A model generated the notes under the pieces. That model worked only from the letters and a program-made list of their open reading frames with translations, ran no database searches and was not told the origin of the DNA. From NCBI GenBank assembly GCA_015061765.1, contig SUVZ01000005.1:1-26310 (forward strand): DNA of 26,310 nucleotides. The letters are read 5' to 3'. Numbering within the stretch: position 1 is the first letter of the stretch; each line of letters begins with the position of its first letter. The stretch is from Lentisphaerota bacterium. GTDB taxonomy: Bacteria; Verrucomicrobiota; Kiritimatiellia; RFP12; UBA1067. The position numbers were made by a program, and so were the translations under genes. Shown piece after piece: positions 1-6,854 of the stretch.

Positions 1-2
1 GG

Positions 3-380
3 CTTGCATTTGAAAATCTTGTTGTCAACAATTATCGACTGCTGATACCGCACCTTCATCTGGATGGACTTGTAATCACCTCGGCCGGGCCATATATGAA
101 ACGGGCCGGCAAGGGAGTGCGGGGGCGGAAGGGATGTCAGATAGACCTGTTGATACAGACTCGGAGAACAATCTGTGTCGTTGAAATTAAGCGTCGTCGT
201 GAGATCGGGCGGGAGATAATTGAAGAAGTAGACAAGAAAGTGCGCACCATCAAAAGACCGGACGGAGTTTCTATCCGAACTGCCCTTGTCTATGATGGAC
301 ATCTTTCTCCGGTTGTTGCGGCAGACGGGTATTTTGACGCGATAGTTCCTTTCTCCGAGCTGCTCAAGTCAAAGGCTTAG
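3..380 (+). CDS. AAA ATPase C-terminal fragment (PD-(D/E)xK-like tail), 5' partial
   Basis: The frame is open from base 3 without a stop to the TAG at 378-380, so the gene begins outside the window and the ATG at 96 is internal. The visible part starts LAFENLVVNNYRLL and continues into GCQIDLLIQTRRTICVVEIKRR. The order QIDLLI, hydrophobic strand, then EIK is the D...ExK pattern of the restriction-endonuclease-like domain found at the C-terminus of many AAA ATPases of the ATPase_2/DUF234 or DUF4143 type. Those proteins have an N-terminal P-loop ATPase followed by this domain, and their cellular role is poorly known. The P-loop is not in view, so the ATPase part is inferred from the tail alone. 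The next gene lies more than 220 bases away with its own promoter, so this is probably the end of a separate transcript. Confidence 0.6.
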   Translation, partial: LAFENLVVNNYRLLIPHLHLDGLVITSAGPYMKRAGKGVRGRKGCQIDLLIQTRRTICVVEIKRRREIGREIIEEVDKKVRTIKRPDGVSIRTALVYDGHLSPVVAADGYFDAIVPFSELLKSKA

Positions 381-565
381 ATATTGTTGCGCATTTTCGG
401 AAAAACTATTGAACTTTGTGGCACCCCCGCAAAAAGTACGTACTGATTGGCGTTAGTTGATGGGGTTTGGATGCAAACAGGGTGCAAATAGAAACAGCCT
501 GCCTTTGTTGATAGTGTCCGTTATTATGGCAAACTGCGGGTGCCCAGAAGCACCGTGTCGTGGCG

Positions 566-595
566 TTGTGTCTTGCCTTTGAATTATGATATAAT
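566..595 (+). promoter_or_regulatory. Extended -10 promoter before the TPR lipoprotein gene
   Basis: TATAAT lies at 590-595 and is preceded by TG one base upstream (587-588), giving an extended -10 element. TTGTGT at 566-571 is a weak -35 with an 18-base spacer. Transcription would start near 602, only a few bases before the ATG at 605, so the message may be leaderless or nearly so. Confidence 0.55.
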
Positions 596-604
596 CCACG
601 CACT

Positions 605-1705
605 ATGATAAATAGCATACTTGTTGCACTCGTAATTGCTGTTCTGTCAGGATGCAGTCCAGATTACGGCGTTGCGGATTATGAGAGAGGCGAGGTTGCC
701 TATGCTGCGCGTGATCTGCAGGCTGCCGCGCTTTGCTTCAAAGCAGCGGCGGAGAAGAATCCCACAAATTTCATGGCACGTGTCAAATTGGCTCTTGTCA
801 ACATGGATCTGGGTGAAATTGCCGCCGCGAGGGTAGCGATTGAGTCTGCCATAGCGATAGATCCTACTTCGGCCGAGGCGCGACTTCTTGACGGAAATAT
901 CGCATACCTTGCAAAGGACTATGCAGGCGCCAAATGTGCGTTCTCAGATGTTTCTTCGGCAAAGCAGCTTCCGAAAGGGATACGATCCAAGGCGATGGTC
1001 TCCCAGGCAGTGCTGGAACTTACCGCAGACATGTTCGAGCGTGCAAGGGTGTCGCTGTGGAGGGCCGTCAGGCTAGACCGTCGCAATGCGGCGGCATGGT
1101 ATCATCTTGGGTACCTTTCGCGCGATACATTCCGGTTTGAGGATGCAGCATTGGAGCAGTTCCAGATGGCGAGCAGGCTCATGACCGATCCTGTCCGGGC
1201 CAAAACGATCACACATGAGATAATCCCCACGGTAAGAGAGTCGCTTCGTGCAAAGGCTGCCGGGAAACCAGGTGCCGCAGGGCGCGATCCCGGTGCGGCG
1301 GCGAAATTGGTGTCGGAAGGTGAGTCTCTGACCAAGAAAGATCCGAGAAGAGCCGCCGCGAAGTTTTCAGAGGCATATGGCAAGGACCCCCTTTCGTATG
1401 CGGCGGCATGGAATTTCGCGAGGTCGAAAAGCGCGTCTGCGAAATCGGATGCCGATATCGCCCGTGTGCTGTCTGCGTTTCAGGATGCGATTGATCAGCG
1501 CCCCAATTCGCAGTTGACATATCGTACGGCGGCACGATTTGCATTGGATCGGCGGCGTCCGATCAGGGCAGAGAAGTTCCTGAGCCAGGCATTGGCTCAT
1601 GACCCAGAAGACAAGACGACGTTGATGTTGTACGTCCAGACGCTCCGTCGTCTTGGAAAGATCTCGGTCGCAAAACTGTATGAGGCATATCTGAAAGAGC
1701 TGTAA
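605..1705 (+). CDS. TPR-repeat lipoprotein
   Basis: This 366-residue protein begins with a short hydrophobic segment ending in the lipobox LSGC (residues 14-17), so Cys17 is the likely lipidated residue. The n-region has no Lys or Arg, which is unusual. An in-frame stop at 587-589 rules out a longer start. The mature protein is made of helical TPR-like units, one block at about residues 22-200 (for example ARVAIESAIAIDPTSAEARL) and another at about 240-360 (RAEKFLSQALAHDPEDKTTL). TPR proteins of this kind act as envelope scaffolds, but no specific partner can be named. The stop codon directly abuts the GTG start of the CvpA-like gene, so the two are co-transcribed. No ribosome binding site is visible and the promoter sits almost on the start codon. 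Confidence 0.75.
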   Translation: MINSILVALVIAVLSGCSPDYGVADYERGEVAYAARDLQAAALCFKAAAEKNPTNFMARVKLALVNMDLGEIAAARVAIESAIAIDPTSAEARLLDGNIAYLAKDYAGAKCAFSDVSSAKQLPKGIRSKAMVSQAVLELTADMFERARVSLWRAVRLDRRNAAAWYHLGYLSRDTFRFEDAALEQFQMASRLMTDPVRAKTITHEIIPTVRESLRAKAAGKPGAAGRDPGAAAKLVSEGESLTKKDPRRAAAKFSEAYGKDPLSYAAAWNFARSKSASAKSDADIARVLSAFQDAIDQRPNSQLTYRTAARFALDRRRPIRAEKFLSQALAHDPEDKTTLMLYVQTLRRLGKISVAKLYEAYLKEL

Positions 1706-2188
1706 GTGGATCTTACGATTATAGACTGGATCATTTTCGCTGTGGCCGCCTTCTTTATGGTGGTCGGGCTTTTCAGGGGGTTCTCTGGACAGTTTGGGTC
1801 GCTTGTGGGTATGACGGCGGCCCTTGTCACCGGATATTTCCTGTTCTCTCCGATAAGGGGCTTTGTAGTGGATGGCAATTGGGTTTCTGGAGAGACGGCG
1901 CAGAATGCTGTTGCCGGGATATCGGATTTTGTCGTCATGCTTGTGGTATTCGGATTGATTAGGCGTGTGGTGGCGAGATTCGTGTCTTTTTTGGTCCCCC
2001 AGCCGATGAACGCTATTGCAGGTGCATTGATAGGCCTGATGAAGAGCGTTGTTGTTGTAGGGGTGCTTGCGGCGGTCGGACTCGTTCAGACAGGGCGTTT
2101 CTCTGAGGGTTTCTTTGCCGCACGCTCCACATTCGTGAAGATGGCCGGAACCTTGGCGGATTCCTATATGCAGGGCGCCGCTGATTGA
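1706..2188 (+). CDS. CvpA-family inner-membrane protein
   Basis: This 160-residue protein starts at GTG immediately after the preceding stop codon. It opens with MDLTIIDWIIFAVAAFFMVV, the usual CvpA pattern in which an acidic residue and IDW precede the first membrane helix, followed by GLFRGFSGQFGSLVG, matching the family's conserved GxxRGxxxq segment. Four membrane segments are visible, near residues 6-22, 30-48, 72-90 and 105-126. CvpA proteins are inner-membrane proteins of about 160-180 residues, originally linked to colicin V production and now to envelope stress tolerance. Their molecular activity is not settled. The gene is the middle member of a three-gene unit with the TPR lipoprotein and the zinc-ribbon/EIIA protein. 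A weak AAAGAG about nine bases upstream of the GTG may serve as ribosome binding site. Confidence 0.8.
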   Translation: MDLTIIDWIIFAVAAFFMVVGLFRGFSGQFGSLVGMTAALVTGYFLFSPIRGFVVDGNWVSGETAQNAVAGISDFVVMLVVFGLIRRVVARFVSFLVPQPMNAIAGALIGLMKSVVVVGVLAAVGLVQTGRFSEGFFAARSTFVKMAGTLADSYMQGAAD

Positions 2189-2214
2189 AGGATTTCAAAT
2201 AAAGGCAAAAAACA

Positions 2215-3051
2215 ATGAAGAATCAAATAAATCTGCTAAACCAGCTTCAGGAACTTGTGCTCACTCGCGATGAGCATCATCAGACGGGTGACGGATCCCA
2301 TACCGATACGCTCTCCGATTCGATTGACATGCTTTCTTCTCAACTTGATCCGCAGCCAAAGGCGCTGTATGATCGTCTGTACAAAAAGGATCATATCGTG
2401 ATGTCTCCGATGTCTGATGGCTGCTGCGCAGTCTGCGGGATGCGCCTTCCGATCTCCCAGGTACAGCAGGTGCGCATGGCCAAGACTATCCAGACATGTT
2501 CGTCCTGCGGTCGTATGCTGTTTGATGCGGAGGAGGATGCCCCAAGGTACATTGGCGGCAAACCGGCTCCGGGCGCACCCCGCAAGACAGGCATCGGCCG
2601 TTTTTCGGCCGCTGAGCTGATGATATCCAATCTTTCCGCCACAACCCCTGAGGAAGCCATTGCCGAACTGGCGAAAGCGATGTCCGACAACAAGTTTGTG
2701 TCCAATCCAGAAGCATTGGTAAAGGCGGCGATGGAGCGCGAACAGGTCCTTTCCACGGCTATGGGCAAGGGGTTGGCGTTCCCGCATGTGCGGGGTGTTG
2801 AGGGCGGCGGTCTTACGTTGGCTCTCGGCATCTCCGAGAAGGGAATCAAGTGGGACAATGATGGTTCTGAAGTCAATGTGGTTGTATTCAGCGTGATTCC
2901 GGTTGCGGTGAGTGCATTCTATCTGAGACTTGTGTCGAATTTGTGCGAATCGTTCAACAAGAACGAGAATCTTGCGCTTGTCAAGGGTTCAAAGGATTCT
3001 GCGGAGCTTTGGAAAAATCTGGGCAAAGCCACCCGTTATGCGGTGAAGTGA
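2215..3051 (+). CDS. Zinc-ribbon / PTS EIIA (fructose-Ntr type) fusion protein
   Basis: This 278-residue protein has two recognisable parts. Residues 1-105 are a helical, probably coiled-coil N-terminus followed by a four-cysteine zinc ribbon, CAVC (71-74) and CSSC (95-98), resembling the C4-type zinc ribbon of the CT398/CdsZ group. Residues about 130-278 are a PTS EIIA domain of the fructose/mannitol/nitrogen (PF00359) class, with the phosphorylation motif GKGLAFPHVRG and His191 as expected phospho-acceptor. EIIA domains receive phosphate from HPr and pass it to a transporter or use it for regulation. No EIIB or EIIC is nearby, so a regulatory role is more likely than transport. AAAGGC at 2201-2206 serves as ribosome binding site. 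It is the last gene of its unit and an intrinsic terminator follows. The fusion looks genuine, since one frame runs through both domains. Confidence 0.75.
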   Translation: MKNQINLLNQLQELVLTRDEHHQTGDGSHTDTLSDSIDMLSSQLDPQPKALYDRLYKKDHIVMSPMSDGCCAVCGMRLPISQVQQVRMAKTIQTCSSCGRMLFDAEEDAPRYIGGKPAPGAPRKTGIGRFSAAELMISNLSATTPEEAIAELAKAMSDNKFVSNPEALVKAAMEREQVLSTAMGKGLAFPHVRGVEGGGLTLALGISEKGIKWDNDGSEVNVVVFSVIPVAVSAFYLRLVSNLCESFNKNENLALVKGSKDSAELWKNLGKATRYAVK

Positions 3052-3091
3052 TCTGGATATGATGCAAATTCGCATCGCATTGTGCATAGGG

Positions 3092-3115
3092 AGGGCCGTT
3101 TTCGGCCCTTCTTTT
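3092..3115 (+). terminator. Rho-independent terminator
   Basis: A perfect 7-bp stem, AGGGCCG (3092-3098) with CGGCCCT (3103-3109), closes on a TTTT loop and is followed by TCTTTT. It lies 40 bases after the EIIA-fusion stop codon and separates that unit from the adhE promoter. Confidence 0.85.
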
Positions 3116-3238
3116 GCAGTGATGCGAGAAGATGCGCCCCGAACCTGAATGCTGCTGCAGATCGGGCCTCTTCGTCAATAGTCATCTCTCCGCTGCCATT
3201 ACGTCGGTGGCGGACTTTCGATATTCATTGCATCATAC

Positions 3239-3280
3239 GATTATATGAAATCGATACTTGACAATCGATATGTATTAATC
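3239..3280. promoter_or_regulatory. Inverted repeat overlapping the adhE promoter (candidate operator)
   Basis: Arms at 3239-3257 and 3262-3280 are inverted copies matching at 12 of 19 positions, each containing ATCGAT (3250-3255 and 3264-3269). The centre is TTGA, the first bases of the -35 box, and the right arm ends where the -10 box begins. A protein bound here would cover the promoter. The sequence does not look like the usual Rex site, so no regulator is named. Confidence 0.45.
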
Positions 3281-3286
3281 TATAAT
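3258..3286 (+). promoter_or_regulatory. Consensus sigma70 promoter of the adhE-hydrogenase operon
   Basis: TTGACA at 3258-3263 and TATAAT at 3281-3286 are exact consensus boxes separated by exactly 17 bases. Transcription should start near 3293, giving a leader of about 55 bases before the adhE start at 3348. This is the strongest promoter sequence in the window and fits a highly expressed fermentation gene. Confidence 0.85.
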
Positions 3287-3347
3287 ACGCGCCATCTTTT
3301 TCAACAAGCCAGGTCCATGAATGCTGGCTAACACCAAGGAGAAGCAA

Positions 3348-5987
3348 ATGAGCGCGAATGAAGCGGTACCGGCCGCAACACCGGATGATGGAATAAAGGA
3401 ACTGGAGAACCTCATTGCCCGCGTCAGGGCGGCGCAGCGCAAGTTCGCATCCTATTCCCAGGAGCAGGTGGACGAGATATTCAAGGCCGCGGCACTTGCG
3501 GCGAACGCACAGCGCATCCCTCTCGCAAAGATGGCAGTCGCGGAGACCGGCATGGGCGTTGTGGAGGACAAGGTAATCAAGAACAACTACGCCGCCGAAT
3601 ACATCTACAACGTCTACAAGAATGAGAAGACGTGCGGCACGGTTGAAGAGAACGCCGCAATGGGCATTCGCAGGATCGCAGAGCCGGTCGGCGTGATAGC
3701 GGCGGTGATCCCCACCACAAACCCGACGTCGACGGCGATCTTCAAGACCCTCATCTCGCTCAAGACGCGCAACGGCGTGATCATCAGCCCTCATCCCCGC
3801 GCCAAGAATTCGACGATAGCGGCGGCAAAAACCGTTCTTGAGGCGGCGGTGAAGGCCGGCGCGCCCGAAGAGATCATCGCATGGGTCGAGGCGCCCAGCC
3901 TTCCAAAGACGAACCTTCTCATGAAGGAGGCCGATCTCATCCTCGCGACCGGAGGACCCGGAATGGTCAAGGCGGCATACAGCTCCGGCAAGCCCGCAAT
4001 CGGCGTCGGCGCAGGCAACACCCCGGCGATCATCGACGAGACGGCAAACCTCACGATGGCGGTGAGTTCGATCATCCACTCGAAGACGTTCGACAACGGC
4101 ATGATCTGCGCCTCGGAACAGAGTGTTGTCGTGCTGGATTCGGTGTATGACGAGGTCCGTGCCCTCTTCTTGCGGATGGGGTGCCACTTCCTGAACGATT
4201 CGGAACTCGCCAAGACGCGCAAGACAATCCTCATCAACGGCGCCCTGAACGCCAGGATCGTCGGACAGAAACCGGAGACAATTGCGAAGCTTGCGGGATT
4301 TGACGTGCCCGCCGACACCAAGATTCTCATCGGCGAGGTCAAGAGCGTGGAGCCGTCCGAAGAGTTCGCCCATGAAAAGCTTTCGCCCGTTCTCGCAATG
4401 TACCGCGCCAAAGACATCCAGGACGCGTTCGCAAAGGCCGAACGTCTTGTCGCGGACGGAGGATACGGCCACACGAGCAGCATCTATGCAGACGAAATTC
4501 TTGCGCAGGACGTGATCGCCGAGTTCCAGGCCCGCATGAAGACGTGCCGCATCCTCGTGAACACGCCAAGTTCGCAGGGCGGCATCGGCGACATCTACAA
4601 CTTCATGCTCACCCCGTCGCTCACGCTCGGCTGCGGCAGCTGGGGCGGCAATTCGATCAGTGAAAACGTTGGAATCAAACAGCTTATGAACATCAAGACG
4701 GTTGCGATGAGACGCGAGAACATGTTGTGGTTCCGCGCTCCCGGAAAAGTGTACCAGAAGAAGGGCTGCCTCGCCGTGGCCCTCAAGGAACTCGGCGGCG
4801 AGCTCGGACGCAAGAAGGTGTTCATCGTCACGGACTCCTTCCTCTACCAGAACGGCTACACCAAGCCGATCGAGAAGTCGCTCGAAGAGCAGGGCATCAT
4901 GTTCACCACCTTCTCGAATGTGGAGCCCGATCCGACGCTCGCCTGCGCAAAGGAGGGCGCAAAGCTCATGGCGGGATTCAAGCCGGATGCGATCATCGCG
5001 GTCGGCGGCGGCTCCGCGATGGACGCGGCCAAGATCATGTGGGTGCTCTATGAACACCCCGAAGCCGACTTCATGGACATGGCCATGCGCTTCATGGACA
5101 TACGCAAGCGCGTGTACACGTTCCCGAAGATGGGCGAGAAGGCGTATTTCATCTGCGTACCCACATCCGCAGGCACGGGTTCGGAAGTCACTCCGTTCGC
5201 CGTCATAACCGATGAGACGACGGGCGTGAAATATCCGCTCGCCGACTATGAGCTGATGCCGAACATGGCGATCGTGGATGCGGATATGATGATGTCCGCT
5301 CCGCCCGGACTCACCAGCGCATCGGGCGTAGATGCGGTTTCGCACAACCTTGAGGCCTACGCCTCGATGCTCGCCACGGACTACACGGACGGTCTTGTGA
5401 TCCGTAGCCTGAAGATGATCTTCGAGAATCTTCCCGCCGCCTACAACTCCGCGGTATCGAAGGTGCCGAACCCGATGGCCCGCGAAAAGATGGCCAATGC
5501 CGCGACGATGGCCGGCATGGCGTTCGCGAACGCGTTCCTCGGAGTGATGCACTCGATGGCGCATAAGCTCGGCGCGTTCCACCACATCCCGCACGGCATA
5601 GCCAACGCGCTGATGATGGAGGAGGTTCTCCGCTTCAACGCGGATCCTGTTCCGCGCAAGATGGGCACGTTCCCGCAGTATGAATATCCCCACACGCTCG
5701 AGCGCTATCTCGAGATCGCAGATGCGCTCGGCGTAACGGGCAGGTCGAAGGGCGAGAAGTTCGAGAACTTCATCAAGAAAATACGCGGCCTCCTCGACAG
5801 CGTCGGGATCAAGCGCACGATCCGCGACTACGTTCCGGACGAAAAGGACTTCCTCGACCGTCTCGATGCCATGGTGGAACAGGCGTTTGACGACCAGTGC
5901 ACCGGCGCCAATCCTCGCTATCCGCTGATGAGCGAGATCAAACAGATGTATCTCAACGCCTATTACGGCAAGCACGAGGTGGTGTGA
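3348..5987 (+). CDS. adhE: Bifunctional acetaldehyde-CoA / alcohol dehydrogenase AdhE
   Basis: AdhE reduces acetyl-CoA to acetaldehyde and then to ethanol, using two NADH, in the cytoplasm. The N-terminal CoA-dependent aldehyde dehydrogenase covers about residues 15-450, with catalytic Cys254 in GMICASEQS and the GVGAGNTPAIID segment. The C-terminal iron-dependent alcohol dehydrogenase covers about 465-879, with the NAD-binding GGGSAMDAAK, PTSAGTGSEVTPFAVITD, and iron ligands in VDAVSHNLEAYAS and GVMHSMAHKLGAFHHIPHG. The 879-residue length is normal for the family. The ATG at 3348 is chosen because AAGGAG (3336-3341) lies six bases before it; the in-frame ATG at 3321 lacks a site. Codon use is strongly biased to G/C-ending codons, consistent with high expression. 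A consensus promoter lies upstream and the next gene follows after 50 bases. Confidence 0.97.
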   Translation: MSANEAVPAATPDDGIKELENLIARVRAAQRKFASYSQEQVDEIFKAAALAANAQRIPLAKMAVAETGMGVVEDKVIKNNYAAEYIYNVYKNEKTCGTVEENAAMGIRRIAEPVGVIAAVIPTTNPTSTAIFKTLISLKTRNGVIISPHPRAKNSTIAAAKTVLEAAVKAGAPEEIIAWVEAPSLPKTNLLMKEADLILATGGPGMVKAAYSSGKPAIGVGAGNTPAIIDETANLTMAVSSIIHSKTFDNGMICASEQSVVVLDSVYDEVRALFLRMGCHFLNDSELAKTRKTILINGALNARIVGQKPETIAKLAGFDVPADTKILIGEVKSVEPSEEFAHEKLSPVLAMYRAKDIQDAFAKAERLVADGGYGHTSSIYADEILAQDVIAEFQARMKTCRILVNTPSSQGGIGDIYNFMLTPSLTLGCGSWGGNSISENVGIKQLMNIKTVAMRRENMLWFRAPGKVYQKKGCLAVALKELGGELGRKKVFIVTDSFLYQNGYTKPIEKSLEEQGIMFTTFSNVEPDPTLACAKEGAKLMAGFKPDAIIAVGGGSAMDAAKIMWVLYEHPEADFMDMAMRFMDIRKRVYTFPKMGEKAYFICVPTSAGTGSEVTPFAVITDETTGVKYPLADYELMPNMAIVDADMMMSAPPGLTSASGVDAVSHNLEAYASMLATDYTDGLVIRSLKMIFENLPAAYNSAVSKVPNPMAREKMANAATMAGMAFANAFLGVMHSMAHKLGAFHHIPHGIANALMMEEVLRFNADPVPRKMGTFPQYEYPHTLERYLEIADALGVTGRSKGEKFENFIKKIRGLLDSVGIKRTIRDYVPDEKDFLDRLDAMVEQAFDDQCTGANPRYPLMSEIKQMYLNAYYGKHEVV

Positions 5988-5993
5988 GGCGCC

Positions 5994-6023
5994 AGTTGTC
6001 AGAGCCCAGTCATTAGTTGTCAG
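5994..6023 (+). repeat. Short direct repeat between adhE and the kinase gene
   Basis: AGTTGTCAG occurs twice, at 5994-6002 and 6015-6023, in the 50-base gap after adhE. The second copy ends two bases before the GAGGAA ribosome binding site of the next gene. No function is evident. Confidence 0.35.
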
Positions 6024-6037
6024 TGAGGAATTGAAAA

Positions 6038-6853
6038 ATGAAAAAGAAAGCTGAAACGACAAAGAATACGTCCGGCGCGAAAGCGTCGCCGAAGCTTGCG
6101 GCCAGGAAAGACGCGGTCCTTCTCGAACGCACAGACAAGGTCGTGACGAAAGACAAGGATACCGTCCTGAAGATATTCGGTCCCAGCTACAAGGTGAGCG
6201 CGATTCTCAACGAGGCGATGAACGAGGCGCGCGCCGCCGAGACGGGACTGCCCGTCGCCAAGGTGCTTGAAGTCCTCAAGCTCCGCGACCACTGGTGCAT
6301 ACGCCGCGAGTGGATCGAGGGCAAGACGCTTGCGGACGTGATGGCGTCCGACAGGAAGAACCTCATGAAGTATCTCAGGCAGTTCGTCTCGATACAGTGC
6401 GAGATATTCTCCAAGACTTCGGACAGGATGGGCAATCTGGCCGACAAGCTCGACAAGCAGATCTCCGCCTCTCCGCTTCCGAAGGAGACGCGCTACGACC
6501 TGCACATGAAGCTTCAGAGCTTCCACCGCGGAAAGTCGCTCTGCCACGGGGACTTCAACCCGACGAACGTGATCATCACTCCAAAGGGCGATTGGCGCGT
6601 CATCGACTGGAGCCACGTCAGACTCGGCGATCCGCTCGCGGATGTCGCGCGCACGTATCTCCTGTTCTGGCTTTCCGGACACGTTGCCGCCGCCGAAAAG
6701 TACATGACGCTGGCATGTGAAGCGCTGAAGGCGAAGGTGTCGGACGTCCAGAAATGGCTGCCGGTCGTAGCCGCCGCCGAAAGTGCGAAGGAGCAGAGCG
6801 CGAAGAACCACGAGCTTCTCCTCCACTGGGCTTCAGTCGTGGACTACGAGTAA
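6038..6853 (+). CDS. APH / choline-kinase-fold phosphotransferase
   Basis: This 271-residue protein has the kinase-like fold of aminoglycoside and choline phosphotransferases. Lys45 in VLKIF fits the ATP-binding lysine, an acidic helix follows (NEAMNEARA, about 58-66), the hinge reads IRREWIEGKTLADVM, and the catalytic motif LCHGDFNPTNV gives His170, Asp172 and Asn177. The metal-binding motif VIDW supplies Asp190. The substrate cannot be read from the sequence: small alcohols, sugars or a protein are all possible. The first 25 residues are a basic, probably disordered tail. The ribosome binding site GAGGAA (6025-6030) is seven bases before the ATG. It sits between adhE and the sensory hydrogenase gene, which begins two bases after this gene's last base, so it is clearly part of the operon. 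With a PP2C phosphatase two genes downstream, a signalling role is a reasonable but unproven idea. Confidence 0.75.
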   Translation: MKKKAETTKNTSGAKASPKLAARKDAVLLERTDKVVTKDKDTVLKIFGPSYKVSAILNEAMNEARAAETGLPVAKVLEVLKLRDHWCIRREWIEGKTLADVMASDRKNLMKYLRQFVSIQCEIFSKTSDRMGNLADKLDKQISASPLPKETRYDLHMKLQSFHRGKSLCHGDFNPTNVIITPKGDWRVIDWSHVRLGDPLADVARTYLLFWLSGHVAAAEKYMTLACEALKAKVSDVQKWLPVVAAAESAKEQSAKNHELLLHWASVVDYE

Positions 6854-6854
6854 G

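Noticed and set aside
3239..3280. Rex operator at the adhE promoter
   Set aside because: The inverted repeat does not contain the TTGTGA/TCACAA-like half sites expected for Rex.
3321..3347. Earlier ATG for adhE
   Set aside because: No ribosome binding site precedes it, while AAGGAG is well placed for the ATG at 3348.
3225..6062. Very long minus-strand open frame (945 codons) opposite adhE
   Set aside because: It mirrors the biased G/C-ending codons of adhE, has no domain pattern or ribosome binding site, and its translation is rich in Arg, His and Val runs typical of antisense frames.
6783..6854. Upstream start for the HydS gene
   Set aside because: The added 24 residues overlap the kinase gene, are Arg/Ser rich and do not resemble a ferredoxin N-terminus.
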